Below are positions 34,406-44,690 of a DNA stretch of 64,000 bases, one piece after another; position 1 is the stretch's first letter, and each line of letters starts with the position of its first letter. The position numbers and the translations under genes were made by a program. Under the pieces are notes generated by a model. The model worked only from the letters and a program-made list of their open reading frames with translations, did not search any database and was not told the DNA's origin. This DNA comes from Skermanella aerolata KACC 11604 (GTDB lineage: Bacteria > Pseudomonadota > Alphaproteobacteria > Azospirillales > Azospirillaceae), in the NCBI RefSeq assembly GCF_000936425.1, contig NZ_AVFK01000006.1, positions 124,001-188,000 on the forward strand, written 5' to 3'.

Positions 34406-35152
34406 GGCCTTGTCCCGCGCTGATTGCAAAAGTCCTGGCTGACACGAGAATATGCAGCCTTGACTTAACGGCTGGTAAATGTTGCGGAACCGGAACGTTA
34501 CCTTTCGCTGGTTCGGCATTGGTCCAATGCACACCCCCTTGCGACTAATTGTCCACGTCACCACTGCAAGCCGGAAAGAATGCTGCTGTCCCGGCTGCCC
34601 TGCCATCTTCCAAGTGGAATGACCACTTTGATATCGAACTTCTCAGATCCTCGTTGTGGAAGAGCGATTTCCTAAAATATTTAGACACCGGATCGGAATA
34701 TTTGGTCTATTTTTCTTTTCCTACAGACGCGCAGAACGACATCTACACTCAATATCTTTGACCATCTGCAAGTTCCTGCCGGAGTGGATTGTATGCCTCA
34801 GACATTATGTCATCGTTGACATGAACTCGGCATACGGGAGCTTGGGCAGCCGAATACAGTCGATTACTGCCAGGGACCGGCATCCCCATGGAAATCCAGT
34901 CGCCGGTGACGATCCTCGGAATATTCTGTTGAGGTAGATCAATGCGTAAGAATGTCCCCGCGCGCGATATGACGGGAGGCGGATTTCCACAGCTGGCATG
35001 GCCTGCGCGACACATGCCTCCACCACCCGAACGGCTTGTTAAAGCTGCGCCGCTGTGGCTAATCTTCCGCAGACCGAGAGAGGTTACCGGATCGATTATT
35101 CCAAGATCGACCGTCAACTGTAACCAGAACGAACCGGGGGAACCGCGAGCCA
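34406..35152. other. Gene-poor spacer before acs
   Basis: About 750 bases with lower GC than the surroundings, especially 34440-34780. A 70-codon frame at 34549-34761 (TTG start, no ribosome site) has a protein-like second half but no support otherwise, so I leave it uncalled. Promoter and control elements for acs are expected here; I could not assign boxes. Confidence 0.5.
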
Positions 35153-37108
35153 ATGAACACAACGCCCAATACGACTCCGAGCAGCTTCCCGCCTCCCGAA
35201 TCAGTCGCGAAGTCGGCCTGGGTCGATGCCGCAGGCTACGCCCGGATGTACGAGCAGTCGATCAAGGACCCGGAAGCATTCTGGGGCGAGCAGGGTAAAC
35301 GCCTGGACTGGATTCGCCCCTATACCCACGTCAAGGATGTCAGCTTCACCGGTGACGTTCATATCCGCTGGTTCTATGACGGCACGCTCAACGTCAGCGC
35401 CAACTGCATCGACCGCCATCTGGCCGATAAGGCCGACCAGACCGCGATCATCTGGGAAGGCGACAACCCGGCCGAAAGCCGTCACATCACCTACCGCGAG
35501 CTTCACGAGCAGGTCTGCCGGCTGGCCAACGTCCTGAAGGCGAAGGGCGTCAAGAAGGGCGACCGGGTCACCATCTACCTGCCGATGATCCCGGAAGCGG
35601 CCTATGCGATGCTGGCCTGCGCCCGCGTCGGCGCCATCCACTCCATCGTCTTCGGCGGCTTCTCGCCGGACAGCCTGCGCGACCGCCTCGTCGACTGCGA
35701 CAGCCACCTGCTGATCACCGCCGACGAGGGCCTGCGCGGCGGCCGCAAGGTCCCGCTGAAGAAGAACGCCGACGAGGCGCTGAAGCAGTCTCCCTGCGTC
35801 AAGACCCAGATCGTCGTCCGCCGCACCGGCGGCGCCGTGGAATGGACCGAGGGCCGCGACTTCTGGTACGACGAGGAGATCGCCAAGGTCCCGGCCGAGA
35901 ACACCCCGGACGAGATGAACGCGGAAGACCCGCTGTTCATCCTCTACACCTCCGGTTCGACCGGCAAGCCCAAGGGCGTGCTGCACACCACCGGCGGTTA
36001 TCTGGTCTACGCGTCGATGACCCACCAGTACGTCTTCGACTACAAGCCGGGCGAGGTCTACTGGTGCACGGCCGACGTGGGCTGGGTCACCGGCCACTCC
36101 TACATCGTCTACGGTCCGCTCGCCAACGGCGCCACGACGCTGATGTTCGAAGGCATTCCGAACTATCCGTCGGTGTCGCGCTTCTGGGAAGTGATCGACA
36201 AGCACAACGTCTCGATCTTCTACACGGCCCCGACCGCCGTCCGCGCGCTGATGCGCGAGGGCGAAGGCCCCGTCAAGAAGACCAGCCGCAAGTCGTTGCG
36301 CATCCTGGGCTCGGTCGGCGAGCCGATCAACCCGGAAGCCTGGCTGTGGTACTACAACGTGGTCGGCGACGGCCGTTGCCCGATCGTGGACACCTTCTGG
36401 CAGACGGAAACCGGCGGCATCCTGATCAGCCCGCTGCCCGGCGCCACCACCGCCAAGCCCGGTTCGGCCACCCTGCCGTTCTTCGGCGTGCAGCCGGTCG
36501 TGGTGGATAACGACGGCAAGCTGCTGGAAGGTCCGACCGAAGGCAACCTGTGCATGGCCGATAGCTGGCCCGGCCAGATGCGCTCGGTGTTCGGCGATCA
36601 TGCCCGGTTCGTCCAGACCTACTTCGCAACCTTCGAGGGCAAGTACTTCACGGGCGACGGCTGCCGCCGCGACGAGGACGGCTACTACTGGATCACCGGC
36701 CGCGTCGACGACGTCATCAATGTGTCCGGTCACCGGATGGGCACTGCCGAGATCGAAAGTGCGCTGGTCGCCCACCCGAAGGTCGCCGAGGCCGCCGTGG
36801 TCGGTTACCCGCACGACCTGAAGGGCCAGGGCATCTACGCCTATGTGACGCTCAACACCGGCATCGATCCGACGGAAGAGCTGCGCAAGGAGCTGGTGAC
36901 ATGGGTCCGCAAGGAAATCGGCCCGATCGCCTCGCCGGACCTGATCCAGTGGGCTCCGGGATTGCCGAAGACCCGCTCCGGCAAGATCATGCGCCGCATC
37001 CTGCGCAAGATCGCCGCGAACGAGCACGAAGCCCTGGGCGACATCTCCACGCTGGCCGATCCCGGCGTGGTGAACGATCTGGTCGATAGCCGCATGAACC
37101 GCGGCTGA
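35153..37108 (+). CDS. acs: Acetyl-CoA synthetase
   Basis: 651 residues, the standard length. It activates acetate with ATP and CoA. Landmarks are [19 protein letters not shown] at the start, [13 protein letters not shown] for the AMP-forming loop, [24 protein letters not shown], and the C-terminal [18 protein letters not shown] with the acetylatable lysine. All adenylation motifs are intact. It is monocistronic with a strong terminator after it. Confidence 0.97.
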   Translation: MNTTPNTTPSSFPPPESVAKSAWVDAAGYARMYEQSIKDPEAFWGEQGKRLDWIRPYTHVKDVSFTGDVHIRWFYDGTLNVSANCIDRHLADKADQTAIIWEGDNPAESRHITYRELHEQVCRLANVLKAKGVKKGDRVTIYLPMIPEAAYAMLACARVGAIHSIVFGGFSPDSLRDRLVDCDSHLLITADEGLRGGRKVPLKKNADEALKQSPCVKTQIVVRRTGGAVEWTEGRDFWYDEEIAKVPAENTPDEMNAEDPLFILYTSGSTGKPKGVLHTTGGYLVYASMTHQYVFDYKPGEVYWCTADVGWVTGHSYIVYGPLANGATTLMFEGIPNYPSVSRFWEVIDKHNVSIFYTAPTAVRALMREGEGPVKKTSRKSLRILGSVGEPINPEAWLWYYNVVGDGRCPIVDTFWQTETGGILISPLPGATTAKPGSATLPFFGVQPVVVDNDGKLLEGPTEGNLCMADSWPGQMRSVFGDHARFVQTYFATFEGKYFTGDGCRRDEDGYYWITGRVDDVINVSGHRMGTAEIESALVAHPKVAEAAVVGYPHDLKGQGIYAYVTLNTGIDPTEELRKELVTWVRKEIGPIASPDLIQWAPGLPKTRSGKIMRRILRKIAANEHEALGDISTLADPGVVNDLVDSRMNRG

Positions 37109-37133
37109 TCTGTCGCGGAGATCGAAATTGGAG

Positions 37134-37160
37134 AAGGGGAGCCGCAGGGCTCCCCTTTTT
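37134..37160 (+). terminator. Intrinsic terminator of acs
   Basis: GGGGAGCC-GCAG-GGCTCCCC (37136-37155) is followed by TTTTT. It begins 28 bases after the acs stop. Confidence 0.92.
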
Positions 37161-37341
37161 CATTCCAGATGCGGCGGAGGGGATTTTCCACCCGAGAATT
37201 CATTGCCAAGCGATCAGGCATGAATCGACAAAGCCATAACCGGTGGCGGAACAAGGTTCCGCACGGCAAAGATATTACGCTTCCAGAATTACTTGGCGTC
37301 AGGATTTCAGCAGGATTATCTCGCCGTCATTCGGCGGAAAG

Positions 37342-37418
<77 letters not shown>

Positions 37419-37617
37419 AGCGACACGAGGCGGACCATAGCGTAAGGAAAGACGATGCGCAATGCCTTGGTGGCACGGGTTTTCGTGTCGCCAGCGCTTC
37501 GAAAGGCTCGTGGCTGCCCCACGTGGAACGACCCGAGCTTGACGCTGTTGCCCTGGCTGTCCATCTCGCAAGTGCGAAGGCATCTCGCACCAGTACGAAA
37601 CAACCGGGGCTCGCTTC

Positions 37618-38730
37618 ATGGTAACTTCCTCCGTTTCGGCAAGAAAAACGGATATTGCGCTTGTGCTGGGCGGTGGCAATGCGCTCGGAGCCTACCTTGC
37701 CGGCGCCTATGAGCAGTTGGACGAACGGAACATTCGGCCGGACTGGATAATCGGCGCCTCCATCGGAGCCATCACGGGGGCGATCCTCGTGGGCAACGCG
37801 CCGGAACGAAGGATGGAGCGACTGGCGCGCCTGTGGGACGAGGCGACGCTGCCGACGTTCCCGATGCCCTCGTCCCTAGGGCTGAAGCCGCGTCAGATCT
37901 ACAACGGCCTGAACATGACGCTGTCGGCCATGTTCGGCCGTCCCGGCATTTTCCGGCACCGTTACCCCGGACTATGGTCTGCGCTCCCCTGGGTTCCCAA
38001 CGATACCGCGCTGTACGATACCGCACCCTTGCGCATTACATTGGAACGCTTGGTCGATTTCGACCGCCTCAATAACGGGGAGATCAGGTTTTCGCTGGTC
38101 TGCGTCGATCTGGAAAGCGGTGAGGAGGTGTTTTTCGATACCGCCCGCGACAGGATCGGGCCGGAGCACATCATGGCTAGCGCCGCCATCACCCCGGCTT
38201 TTCCGCCGGTCGAGATCGATGGCCGGCTGCTGTGCGACCCCGGCTACACCAACAATCTCCCCTTGGACTATGTCTTCAGGGAGCCGGTCCAAGGTGACCT
38301 GACCTGCATTGCGGTCGATCTGTTCAGCCTGCGCAATCATCGGCCCAAATCCCTCGATGCCGTGCTTGAACGGACCCAGGACATCGTATTCTCCAGCGCT
38401 ACACGGCGCAGCATCGCTTCTCTCAAAAGGGAGTTCGAGCTGCTGGAGAAGCAGGATCCGGACAGCCCACCGGTACGGCTGCTCCATCTGGCTTATCAGG
38501 CTGCACGGCATGAGATTGCTGGAAAGACCCTGGACTTCTCGCCGTCATCCATCCGCGACCGCTGGGCCGCCGGCCGGCGCGATATGGCGAATGGGCTGGA
38601 AGCATTGCGCCTGCCGCCGGCGTCGAAGGGCAGGTTCGATTACATCTGCCCGGACCGCGAAGCCGCCGGAGGATCGGCCGAGGCCGGAGCAGAAGGGGAA
38701 GCGACGCCGACCCTGGACAAGGTCGCCTGA
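37618..38730 (+). CDS. Patatin-like phospholipase
   Basis: 370 residues. The patatin features are present: LVLGGGNALGAYLAGAYEQL oxyanion loop, GASIGAITGAIL with the nucleophile serine, and a DPGYTNNLPLD block with the catalytic aspartate. These enzymes cleave acyl chains from lipids. There is no signal peptide, so it is probably cytoplasmic. A DUF3734-like C-terminal helical region follows the catalytic part; that name is a guess. Confidence 0.88.
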   Translation: MVTSSVSARKTDIALVLGGGNALGAYLAGAYEQLDERNIRPDWIIGASIGAITGAILVGNAPERRMERLARLWDEATLPTFPMPSSLGLKPRQIYNGLNMTLSAMFGRPGIFRHRYPGLWSALPWVPNDTALYDTAPLRITLERLVDFDRLNNGEIRFSLVCVDLESGEEVFFDTARDRIGPEHIMASAAITPAFPPVEIDGRLLCDPGYTNNLPLDYVFREPVQGDLTCIAVDLFSLRNHRPKSLDAVLERTQDIVFSSATRRSIASLKREFELLEKQDPDSPPVRLLHLAYQAARHEIAGKTLDFSPSSIRDRWAAGRRDMANGLEALRLPPASKGRFDYICPDREAAGGSAEAGAEGEATPTLDKVA

Positions 38731-38876
38731 ATTTGGCCAGCCATGCGCCGGACGCGCTCTTCCCTCGGCGCATAGCTGCTTTTCGTCTCTTTCAATTCCA
38801 CCGGTAAAATCACATTTTCCGGGACAGATATTCCCGATAAACAACACGTCGATCGTGTTCAAATACAGGGTCCCGG

Positions 38877-40127
38877 ATGACCGATTTGTCCGTCTCCAAC
38901 GCTTCCGGCCGCTTATTTACAGCCGGCGGTCCGAACACCACCCGGAACAACGGTGCCGCCCTGGTTGCGGCAGCACTGCTTGGCGCCGGTGCGCTGTGGC
39001 TGGGCGGCGCCATCAGTCCGACCCAGGCCGCCTTGTTTCTGGTCGGCGGTCTGCTGGGACTGACGCTTTATCACGCGTCGTTCGGCTTCACCTCCGCCTT
39101 CCGGGTACTGATCGCCGACCGGCGCGGCGCGGGGTTGCGGGCTCAGATGCTGATGCTGGCGATCGCCTGTGCGCTGTTCTTTCCCGTACTGGCCGATGGC
39201 AGCCTGTTTGGGCAGCCGGTGAGAGGGTTGATAGCCCCAGTCGGCACATCGGTCGTCGTCGGCGCCTTCCTGTTCGGCATCGGCATGCAATTGGGTGGCG
39301 GCTGCGCGTCCGGAACGCTTTTCACCGTCGGTGGCGGCAATACCCGCATGGTGGTCACCCTGGCGGCCTTCATCGCCGGATCCGTGCTCGGCGCCTATAA
39401 CCTGCCGTGGTGGCAGACGCTGCCGTCCCTGGCGCCCATATCACTGGTCGAAAGCTTCGGCTGGCAGGCGGCACTGGGCTTGAGCCTCGCCGTTTTCGCC
39501 GGCATAGCGGTCCTGAGCGCCGTTCTGGAGAAGCGCAGGCACGGTGGTCTCGTCGCCGCCGGGACCGATGCCACGCGGGCCGGTGTCGGGCGCTTCCTGC
39601 GGGGTCCCTGGCCTATGCTTTGGGGTGCCGTCGCCCTGGCGCTGCTGAACTTCGCGACGCTGGCTCTCGCCGGACGTCCCTGGGGCATCACGTCGGCCTT
39701 CGCCCTGTGGGGCAGCAAGGCCTTGATGGCCGGCGGCGTCGACGTCGCATCCTGGCCCTTCTGGCAGCAGCCGGGAAACGCCAAGGCCCTTGGGGAGAGC
39801 GTCATGGCCGACGTCACGTCGGTCATGGACTTTGGGATCATCCTGGGAGCGCTGCTGGCCGCCGGCCTGGCAGGCCGCTTCGCTCCCGGCTGGCGGCTGC
39901 CGTTGAAGTCGTTCATCGCGGCATTGGTCGGCGGACTGATGCTGGGATACGGGTCGCGTCTGGCCTTCGGCTGCAACATCGGCGCCTATTTCAGCGGGAT
40001 CGCATCGGGTAGCCTGCATGGCTGGGTCTGGATCGTCGCGGCGCTGGCCGGCAACTGGGTCGGCACGGGCTTGCGCCCCCTGTTCGGTCTGGCCGTCGAA
40101 CGGACGCCGCGCCAGACCGCGTGCTGA
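38877..40127 (+). CDS. YeeE/YedE-family membrane transporter
   Basis: 416 residues with about ten helices. Each half carries the family's cysteine motif: GGGCASGTLFTVGGGN near residue 142 and FGCNIGAYFSGIASGSLHGW near residue 365. YeeE (TsuA) imports thiosulfate, and relatives move reduced sulfur compounds. The cysteines pass the substrate through the pore. There is no adjacent TusA gene in the window. It is single, between a patatin gene and sodC. Confidence 0.9.
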   Translation: MTDLSVSNASGRLFTAGGPNTTRNNGAALVAAALLGAGALWLGGAISPTQAALFLVGGLLGLTLYHASFGFTSAFRVLIADRRGAGLRAQMLMLAIACALFFPVLADGSLFGQPVRGLIAPVGTSVVVGAFLFGIGMQLGGGCASGTLFTVGGGNTRMVVTLAAFIAGSVLGAYNLPWWQTLPSLAPISLVESFGWQAALGLSLAVFAGIAVLSAVLEKRRHGGLVAAGTDATRAGVGRFLRGPWPMLWGAVALALLNFATLALAGRPWGITSAFALWGSKALMAGGVDVASWPFWQQPGNAKALGESVMADVTSVMDFGIILGALLAAGLAGRFAPGWRLPLKSFIAALVGGLMLGYGSRLAFGCNIGAYFSGIASGSLHGWVWIVAALAGNWVGTGLRPLFGLAVERTPRQTAC

Positions 40128-40170
40128 CGAACGCAGCGGCTTCAATCCCCAATCAGGTCTCTTTCCAATA

Positions 40171-40205
40171 CGCGAGAGGGTGAGTTGCGTACTCAAACTC
40201 TCGCG
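40171..40205. other. Imperfect hairpin between yeeE-like gene and sodC
   Basis: CGCGAGAG and CTCTCGCG (40171-40178, 40198-40205) flank a nested TGAGT/ACTCA pair with a five-base loop. There is no T-run, so it could be a factor-assisted 3' end of the transporter transcript or an operator for sodC. Confidence 0.45.
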
Positions 40206-40232
40206 ACTAACGTCTCGGGGCGCCCCCAACAG

Positions 40233-40260
40233 GCAGACTAATTTGGGCAGACTAACTTGG
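40233..40260 (+). repeat. Two tandem 14-base direct repeats before sodC
   Basis: GCAGACTAATTTGG (40233-40246) is followed at once by GCAGACTAACTTGG (40247-40260), differing at one base. The second copy abuts the GGAGGA ribosome site of sodC. It could be an operator pair or a simple duplication that shifts the leader. Confidence 0.7.
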
Positions 40261-40274
40261 GAGGAGATTCAGCG

Positions 40275-40802
40275 ATGAGAAAATGCATGTTCATAGCGGC
40301 CTCGGCCGCTTTCCTGGCATCGACGCCGCTGCACGCCGCGACGACGGCGACGGCCACCATGAACCTTATCAGCAAGGACGGAACGGGCCAGTCGATCGGG
40401 ACCGTCACGATCCGGGAAACGTCCCAGGGCATCGTGCTGGAACCCGACCTGAAGGGTCTGCCGCCCGGCCCGCGCGGGTTCCACGTTCACCAGAACCCGA
40501 ATTGCGGACCGGGACAGAACAACGGGCAGACGGCAGCCGGGTTCGCCGCCGGCGGCCATCTCGATCCCGCAAGCTCCGGCAAGCATCTGGGTCCGCAGGG
40601 AGCGGGGCATCTGGGCGACCTGCCGGCGCTGGTCGTCAATGCATCGGGCATCGCCAACCAGCCGGTCGCGGCCCCCCGCCTGACGCTGAAGGATGTCCAG
40701 GGGCGCGCCCTGATGATCCACGAAGGCGGGGATAACTATTCCGACGAGCCGAAACCGCTAGGCGGCGGTGCCGGCCGCATTGCCTGCGGCATCGTCAAGT
40801 AG
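40275..40802 (+). CDS. sodC: Periplasmic Cu,Zn superoxide dismutase
   Basis: 175 residues from the ATG at 40275, which has GGAGGA ten bases upstream. A signal peptide ends near LHAAT, so it works in the periplasm. Metal ligands are seen in GFHVHQNPNC, AAGGHLDP and HLGDLP, and a late MIHEGGDNYSDEP block; the disulphide cysteines are in NPNCG and RIACGI. The enzyme removes superoxide. Confidence 0.94.
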   Translation: MRKCMFIAASAAFLASTPLHAATTATATMNLISKDGTGQSIGTVTIRETSQGIVLEPDLKGLPPGPRGFHVHQNPNCGPGQNNGQTAAGFAAGGHLDPASSGKHLGPQGAGHLGDLPALVVNASGIANQPVAAPRLTLKDVQGRALMIHEGGDNYSDEPKPLGGGAGRIACGIVK

Positions 40803-40808
40803 CCTCGG

Positions 40809-42005
40809 TCACTCCCCTCCGGCAACCTCCTCCGGCGGACGCACGGCGCGAAACTGCCGGAGAAGCGCCAGATCGTAGCCGATCTTCAGCACCCCGGCGC
40901 AGATCAGCGGCCAGCCGAAGGTCGTGGCGCCAAGCATCCAACCGGCAAGGGCGGGTGACATCGCCGCGGCCAAACTGCGCGGCACAGCCGTAAGGCTGGC
41001 CGCCGCCGGCCGTTCGGCAGGCTCCACGATCGCCATGACATAGGAGGACCGCGTCGGTACGTCCATCTGGGACAGCAGGCTGCGCACCACCAGGAAACCC
41101 ACGGCCAGCGACAGATCGGGCGCCAGCGCCGCCAGGATCAGAAGCACGCTCGACGGCATATGGGTGAAAACCATGGTGTTGATCAACCCGAACCGCCGCG
41201 ACAGCGGAACGGCGATCAGATAGGAAACGGCGGAGCACAGGCCGGTCGCGAAGAAGATGGTCCCCGTGGTGGCTATCGACAGGCCGAACCGCTCGAACAG
41301 CCATAGCGCCAGCATCGAGTTGACGACGAAGCCGCCACCGAACGAGTCGACCGAGAACAGCGCCGCCAAGCCATAGACCCGGCGGCGCGACGGTCCCAGC
41401 CTGACGGTCCGATGCTCGGCCGGCGGCCGGACATCGGGCAAGCCAGAATAGAGCCACCACGTGGCGACACCGATGGCGGCATAGACCAGGAACATCGCCT
41501 GGGTCGCCGTGCCGGGCGGCACCAGCCGGTCGAGCCATTCCAGTCCGCCGGCTGCAAGTGCGCCGAGTGCCGTGCCGACCGAGCCCACCAGACTATAGCG
41601 GGCGAAGATGGCGGTCCGCTCACGGTCGGGCGCCAGTTGCGCGATCAGCGTGTGCTCGAGCGGCAGGAAAACGCTGACGTCGCCGCTGGACGGGTTGACC
41701 GTGCCGACGAAAGCCACCAGCAGCAGCGGCCAGAAGGTGTCGAACCCGGCGAAGCAGAGGCCGGTTGCCGTCATCAGCAGGGCGGCTCCGAGCAGTCCTT
41801 GCCGAAGCCTGATCCGGTGGCCGGCATAGCCCAGCGTCAGGGTCAGCAGCGCGGAACCGAGCAGGGTGACCGTGGCGAGCAGTCCGACATCCAGGGCGCC
41901 GTACCCCAGCCGTCCAAGATGGACCGGCAGCAGAAGCGCTACGAACCCGTCGGCAACCGACCGCAGACCGCGCCCGAAGAGAACCCGCGTGATGGTTGCC
42001 CGCAT
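40809..42005 (-). CDS. MFS transporter
   Basis: 398 residues with 12 predicted helices in two halves. It starts with a RVLFGRGLRSVADGFVALLL helix, and the loop LGYAGHRIRLRQGLL carries the family's basic motif between helices 2 and 3. The substrate cannot be told. It is single, convergent with sodC and divergent from greB. Confidence 0.85.
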   Translation of the reverse strand: MRATITRVLFGRGLRSVADGFVALLLPVHLGRLGYGALDVGLLATVTLLGSALLTLTLGYAGHRIRLRQGLLGAALLMTATGLCFAGFDTFWPLLLVAFVGTVNPSSGDVSVFLPLEHTLIAQLAPDRERTAIFARYSLVGSVGTALGALAAGGLEWLDRLVPPGTATQAMFLVYAAIGVATWWLYSGLPDVRPPAEHRTVRLGPSRRRVYGLAALFSVDSFGGGFVVNSMLALWLFERFGLSIATTGTIFFATGLCSAVSYLIAVPLSRRFGLINTMVFTHMPSSVLLILAALAPDLSLAVGFLVVRSLLSQMDVPTRSSYVMAIVEPAERPAAASLTAVPRSLAAAMSPALAGWMLGATTFGWPLICAGVLKIGYDLALLRQFRAVRPPEEVAGGE

Positions 42006-42148
42006 GGCTTCCCTCTCGATATCTTTCTTCCACGGTGCGGCTTGGCCACCGGCCGTGACGTTCGGTAGAAGCCGCTTGCATCGGTGAGGCGTTCAGGACA
42101 AGCCTGACATCGATCGAGCCGGGACCTTACAGCGAAAAGCGCCAAAAG

Positions 42149-42709
42149 ATGAGCAAAGCCTTTGTCCGCGAAAGTGACACCGAGGAAGACTTGCCGGACG
42201 AGCCGGAAATCCAGCCGGCCGGTAAGAAGAACTACATGACGCCGAAGGGCTTCCGTGACCTTCAGGACGAGTTCAAACACCTGATGCGGGTGGAACGGCC
42301 CAAGGTAGTGGAAGTCGTCTCCTGGGCGGCTGGCAACGGCGACCGCTCCGAAAACGGCGACTACATATATGGCAAGAAGCGCCTGCGCGAGATCGATCGC
42401 CGCATCCGCTTCCTGACCAAGCGGATGGAAAGCGCCGAGGTCGTCGATCCGACCCAGCAGAAGACCCGCGACCGTGTCTTCTTCGGCGCTACCGTCACCT
42501 ATGCCAACGACCGAGACGAGGAGAAGACGGTGACCATCGTCGGGATCGACGAGGCCGACCTTTCCCAGGGAAAGATAAGCTGGATTTCACCGGTTGCCCG
42601 CGCCCTGCTGAAGGCGGAAGTCGGCGACGTGGTCGAAGTCAGGACGCCGGCTGGGGTCGAGTCGCTGGAAGTGGTCGATATCCGCTACCCGGAAGCGGCC
42701 GCGACCTAG
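42149..42709 (+). CDS. greB: Transcription elongation factor GreB
   Basis: 186 residues. After a charged N-terminal tail (1-28) come the GreA/GreB coiled coil (MTPKGFRDLQDEFKHL, then the tip with NGDRSENGDYIYGKKRL) and the C-terminal FKBP-like domain with VGIDEADLSQGKISWISPV. The acidic tip residues that reach into the polymerase active site are kept (SENGDY). GreB rescues backtracked RNA polymerase. The longer basic loop and IYGKKRLREIDRR favour GreB over GreA. Its stop overlaps the convergent PAP2 gene at CTAG. Confidence 0.92.
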   Translation: MSKAFVRESDTEEDLPDEPEIQPAGKKNYMTPKGFRDLQDEFKHLMRVERPKVVEVVSWAAGNGDRSENGDYIYGKKRLREIDRRIRFLTKRMESAEVVDPTQQKTRDRVFFGATVTYANDRDEEKTVTIVGIDEADLSQGKISWISPVARALLKAEVGDVVEVRTPAGVESLEVVDIRYPEAAAT

Positions 42710-43326
42710 TTAAGCGCCGTCTGATCCGGAGACGGCGTGCAGACGTTCATGGTCGAGCGCAGCTTGTAGGCGATGTCGCGAATCAGCGGCTCGGCGTTGA
42801 GGCTTTGGCCGTTCAGCAGGACCACGAGCGCCGCAAAGGCGACGACGACAGGACGAAGCCTGATCTCCGGCGGCTTGGCGCGGGCATGAGCCCAGGCGAA
42901 GAACGCGACGGAGAGCCCCCCGATCAAAAGACCGCCGATGACTTCCTCGGGCGTATGGGCACGAAGCGTCACGCGGCTGACCGCTATCAGCAGGATCAGC
43001 GTGACGGCACCGCCGAGTATGGCGATACGTTGCCATTTCGGCCGGCCGAAACCGGCCAGGAGACCGGCGCAGCCGAAGAAGATGGCGCCGAACGCGGTAT
43101 GGCCGCTGGGGCTGCGGACATCCGGTAGACCGATCTCCACACCGCATGCATGGAAGCCAAGCTTGGCCACCAAGGTGGTGCCGAGCCCTACCGCGAGGAC
43201 CGCTGCCCAGATCAGCGCCACCGAATGCGCGCCCTTGTACAGCAGGTAGGCCAGAATGCAGAGCGACGCGGGCAAAAGCAGGCCCGAGTCGCCCAAGCTG
43301 GTAATGGTTTGCATCAAGTCGATCAT
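42706..43326 (-). CDS. PAP2-family phosphatase
   Basis: 206 residues with about six helices. Two of the three PAP2 phosphatase motifs are clear: SGHTAFGAIFFG and SRVTLRAHTPEEVIGG. The first motif (KxxxxxxRP) is weak. Such membrane enzymes dephosphorylate lipids such as undecaprenyl pyrophosphate or phosphatidate; the substrate is not known here. Confidence 0.82.
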   Translation of the reverse strand: MIDLMQTITSLGDSGLLLPASLCILAYLLYKGAHSVALIWAAVLAVGLGTTLVAKLGFHACGVEIGLPDVRSPSGHTAFGAIFFGCAGLLAGFGRPKWQRIAILGGAVTLILLIAVSRVTLRAHTPEEVIGGLLIGGLSVAFFAWAHARAKPPEIRLRPVVVAFAALVVLLNGQSLNAEPLIRDIAYKLRSTMNVCTPSPDQTALN

Positions 43327-43422
43327 TTTGCCTGTTCAGGCTGTAGGATAGCGGCAAATTTCTTGAAAAACGGTCAATTTCGCAACTGCACATCGGATAT
43401 GACGGCGGAAAATACGGAACCG

Positions 43423-43899
43423 TCAGATATCCCTGCGGGAAGCTCCCAAGACGCCGGGCAAGCGTTGCAGGAAGAACGCGGTGCCGATACCCCAGGCGCC
43501 GTTGACGAGAATTCCCGTCAGCATGCCCGCCAGCTGCCACCCGTTACCGGCCGGCATGCCTTTCATCGGCAGGACCACGAACCACGCGACCAGCGTCGGA
43601 AAGATGGCGCCGAACAGGAACGCCGCCACCCAGTACGCCATTCCGCGCGGGAAGCGATGATGTACCAGCGCGAACACGATGCCCCAGACCCCGCCCCAGA
43701 AGGCGGCTGACAGGAACGCCGGAATCCCGAGCGGCGGAATGGCGCGCAGGGCGTAGGGCTGGCCAGCGGTCAGGCCGATCAGGTGCAACAGCCCCAGCAT
43801 GAGCTGATGGAAGATGAGGACGCCGAGGAAACCAGCGACAAAGCCGGCGACGAGGCTCCAGAGGTTTCGGTTGGCGGTCGGGTAAGCGGTCGCGGACAT
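43423..43899 (-). CDS. Small membrane protein of unknown function
   Basis: 158 residues from the ATG at 43899, which has a GAGAGG site. Four hydrophobic helices are predicted, with HQLMLGLLHLIGL after the first and WGGVWGIVFALVHHRFPRG in the middle. It resembles small DUF-type inner-membrane proteins of Rhizobiales and Rhodospirillales, but I cannot name the family. Single gene. Confidence 0.7.
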   Translation of the reverse strand: MSATAYPTANRNLWSLVAGFVAGFLGVLIFHQLMLGLLHLIGLTAGQPYALRAIPPLGIPAFLSAAFWGGVWGIVFALVHHRFPRGMAYWVAAFLFGAIFPTLVAWFVVLPMKGMPAGNGWQLAGMLTGILVNGAWGIGTAFFLQRLPGVLGASRRDI

Positions 43900-44087
43900 G
43901 CTTCTTGCCTCTCGGGATATCGGAACGGCGGTCTTGATTATGGATGACGGACTGGATGTCCGGTCACATAACGCAGTATGCCGCTCTCCGTCCCAGGCAT
44001 ACACCCTATGCCCCGCGCCCTACGAAGGCCGTTCAGGATCGAGCACGTCCAGATATCTGAATGAAGCGAAAAACGCGGTCTCGGCAG

Positions 44088-44618
44088 TCAATCCCGATGG
44101 GGATTGTAAAGCTCCAGTACGCGCCGCGCCGCCGTGAAAGCGGTATAGATCCCGACCTTGCCTATGGCGTGATCTTCGTTTCCGTCACGGTGCTTGCAAC
44201 ACTTGTCCTCAGTCCCATCGGGCTCCGTTCCGATAGGGGAGCCGATATGCGCCGATCCCTCATGGTTCTTCGCGAAAGCTACGATCTGTTTGATGACAAA
44301 ATCGTCCAATCCGATCTTCTTGGGCTCTTTCCGAAGGAGATGGTTCAGAACGTGAATTGTCACGACGAGAGGAACGCGATCCTTGTCGCGCATGTGCTCC
44401 CAGATAAAGTAGCCGTACCAGGTTGCCGCTTTGTAGGGATCGACTTCTGTCTGCTCGATATTGAACATACGCAGATGCGCCAGGTGATAGCGCACTGCGT
44501 GTTTAGCCGCTTCATTTCTAATGCTGCTGGGAACAACGATAAGGTGCTTGTACCCGTCCAATGCTCTGTCGAACAGGTTGAAAGTTCGACGCATGTCTCG
44601 AACTTGTTCAGTCGACAT
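44088..44618 (-). CDS. Unknown soluble protein, atypical region
   Basis: 176 residues. It is protein-like in the first half (FNIEQTEVDPYKAATWYGYF, then LVVTIHVLNHLLRKEPKKIG) with no signal peptide or recognised domain. A longer plus-strand frame overlaps it (44061-44753) but looks less protein-like. GC content falls here compared with both sides, so the pair with the next gene may be an acquired insert. No function is suggested. Confidence 0.5.
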   Translation of the reverse strand: MSTEQVRDMRRTFNLFDRALDGYKHLIVVPSSIRNEAAKHAVRYHLAHLRMFNIEQTEVDPYKAATWYGYFIWEHMRDKDRVPLVVTIHVLNHLLRKEPKKIGLDDFVIKQIVAFAKNHEGSAHIGSPIGTEPDGTEDKCCKHRDGNEDHAIGKVGIYTAFTAARRVLELYNPHRD

Positions 44619-44690
44619 GAAAGGATCTACGCGCCGAACTGCGAGTTGCTGCTGCTCCTGGAGTGGTACCGGAATGATGCTGAGAAAGCT

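Noticed and set aside
34549-34761. 70-codon frame in the spacer before acs
   Set aside because: TTG start with no ribosome site and no recognised domain; only the second half looks protein-like.
35201-37027. 608-codon frame antisense to acs
   Set aside because: A shadow of a highly biased GC-rich gene; acs itself is unmistakable on the other strand.
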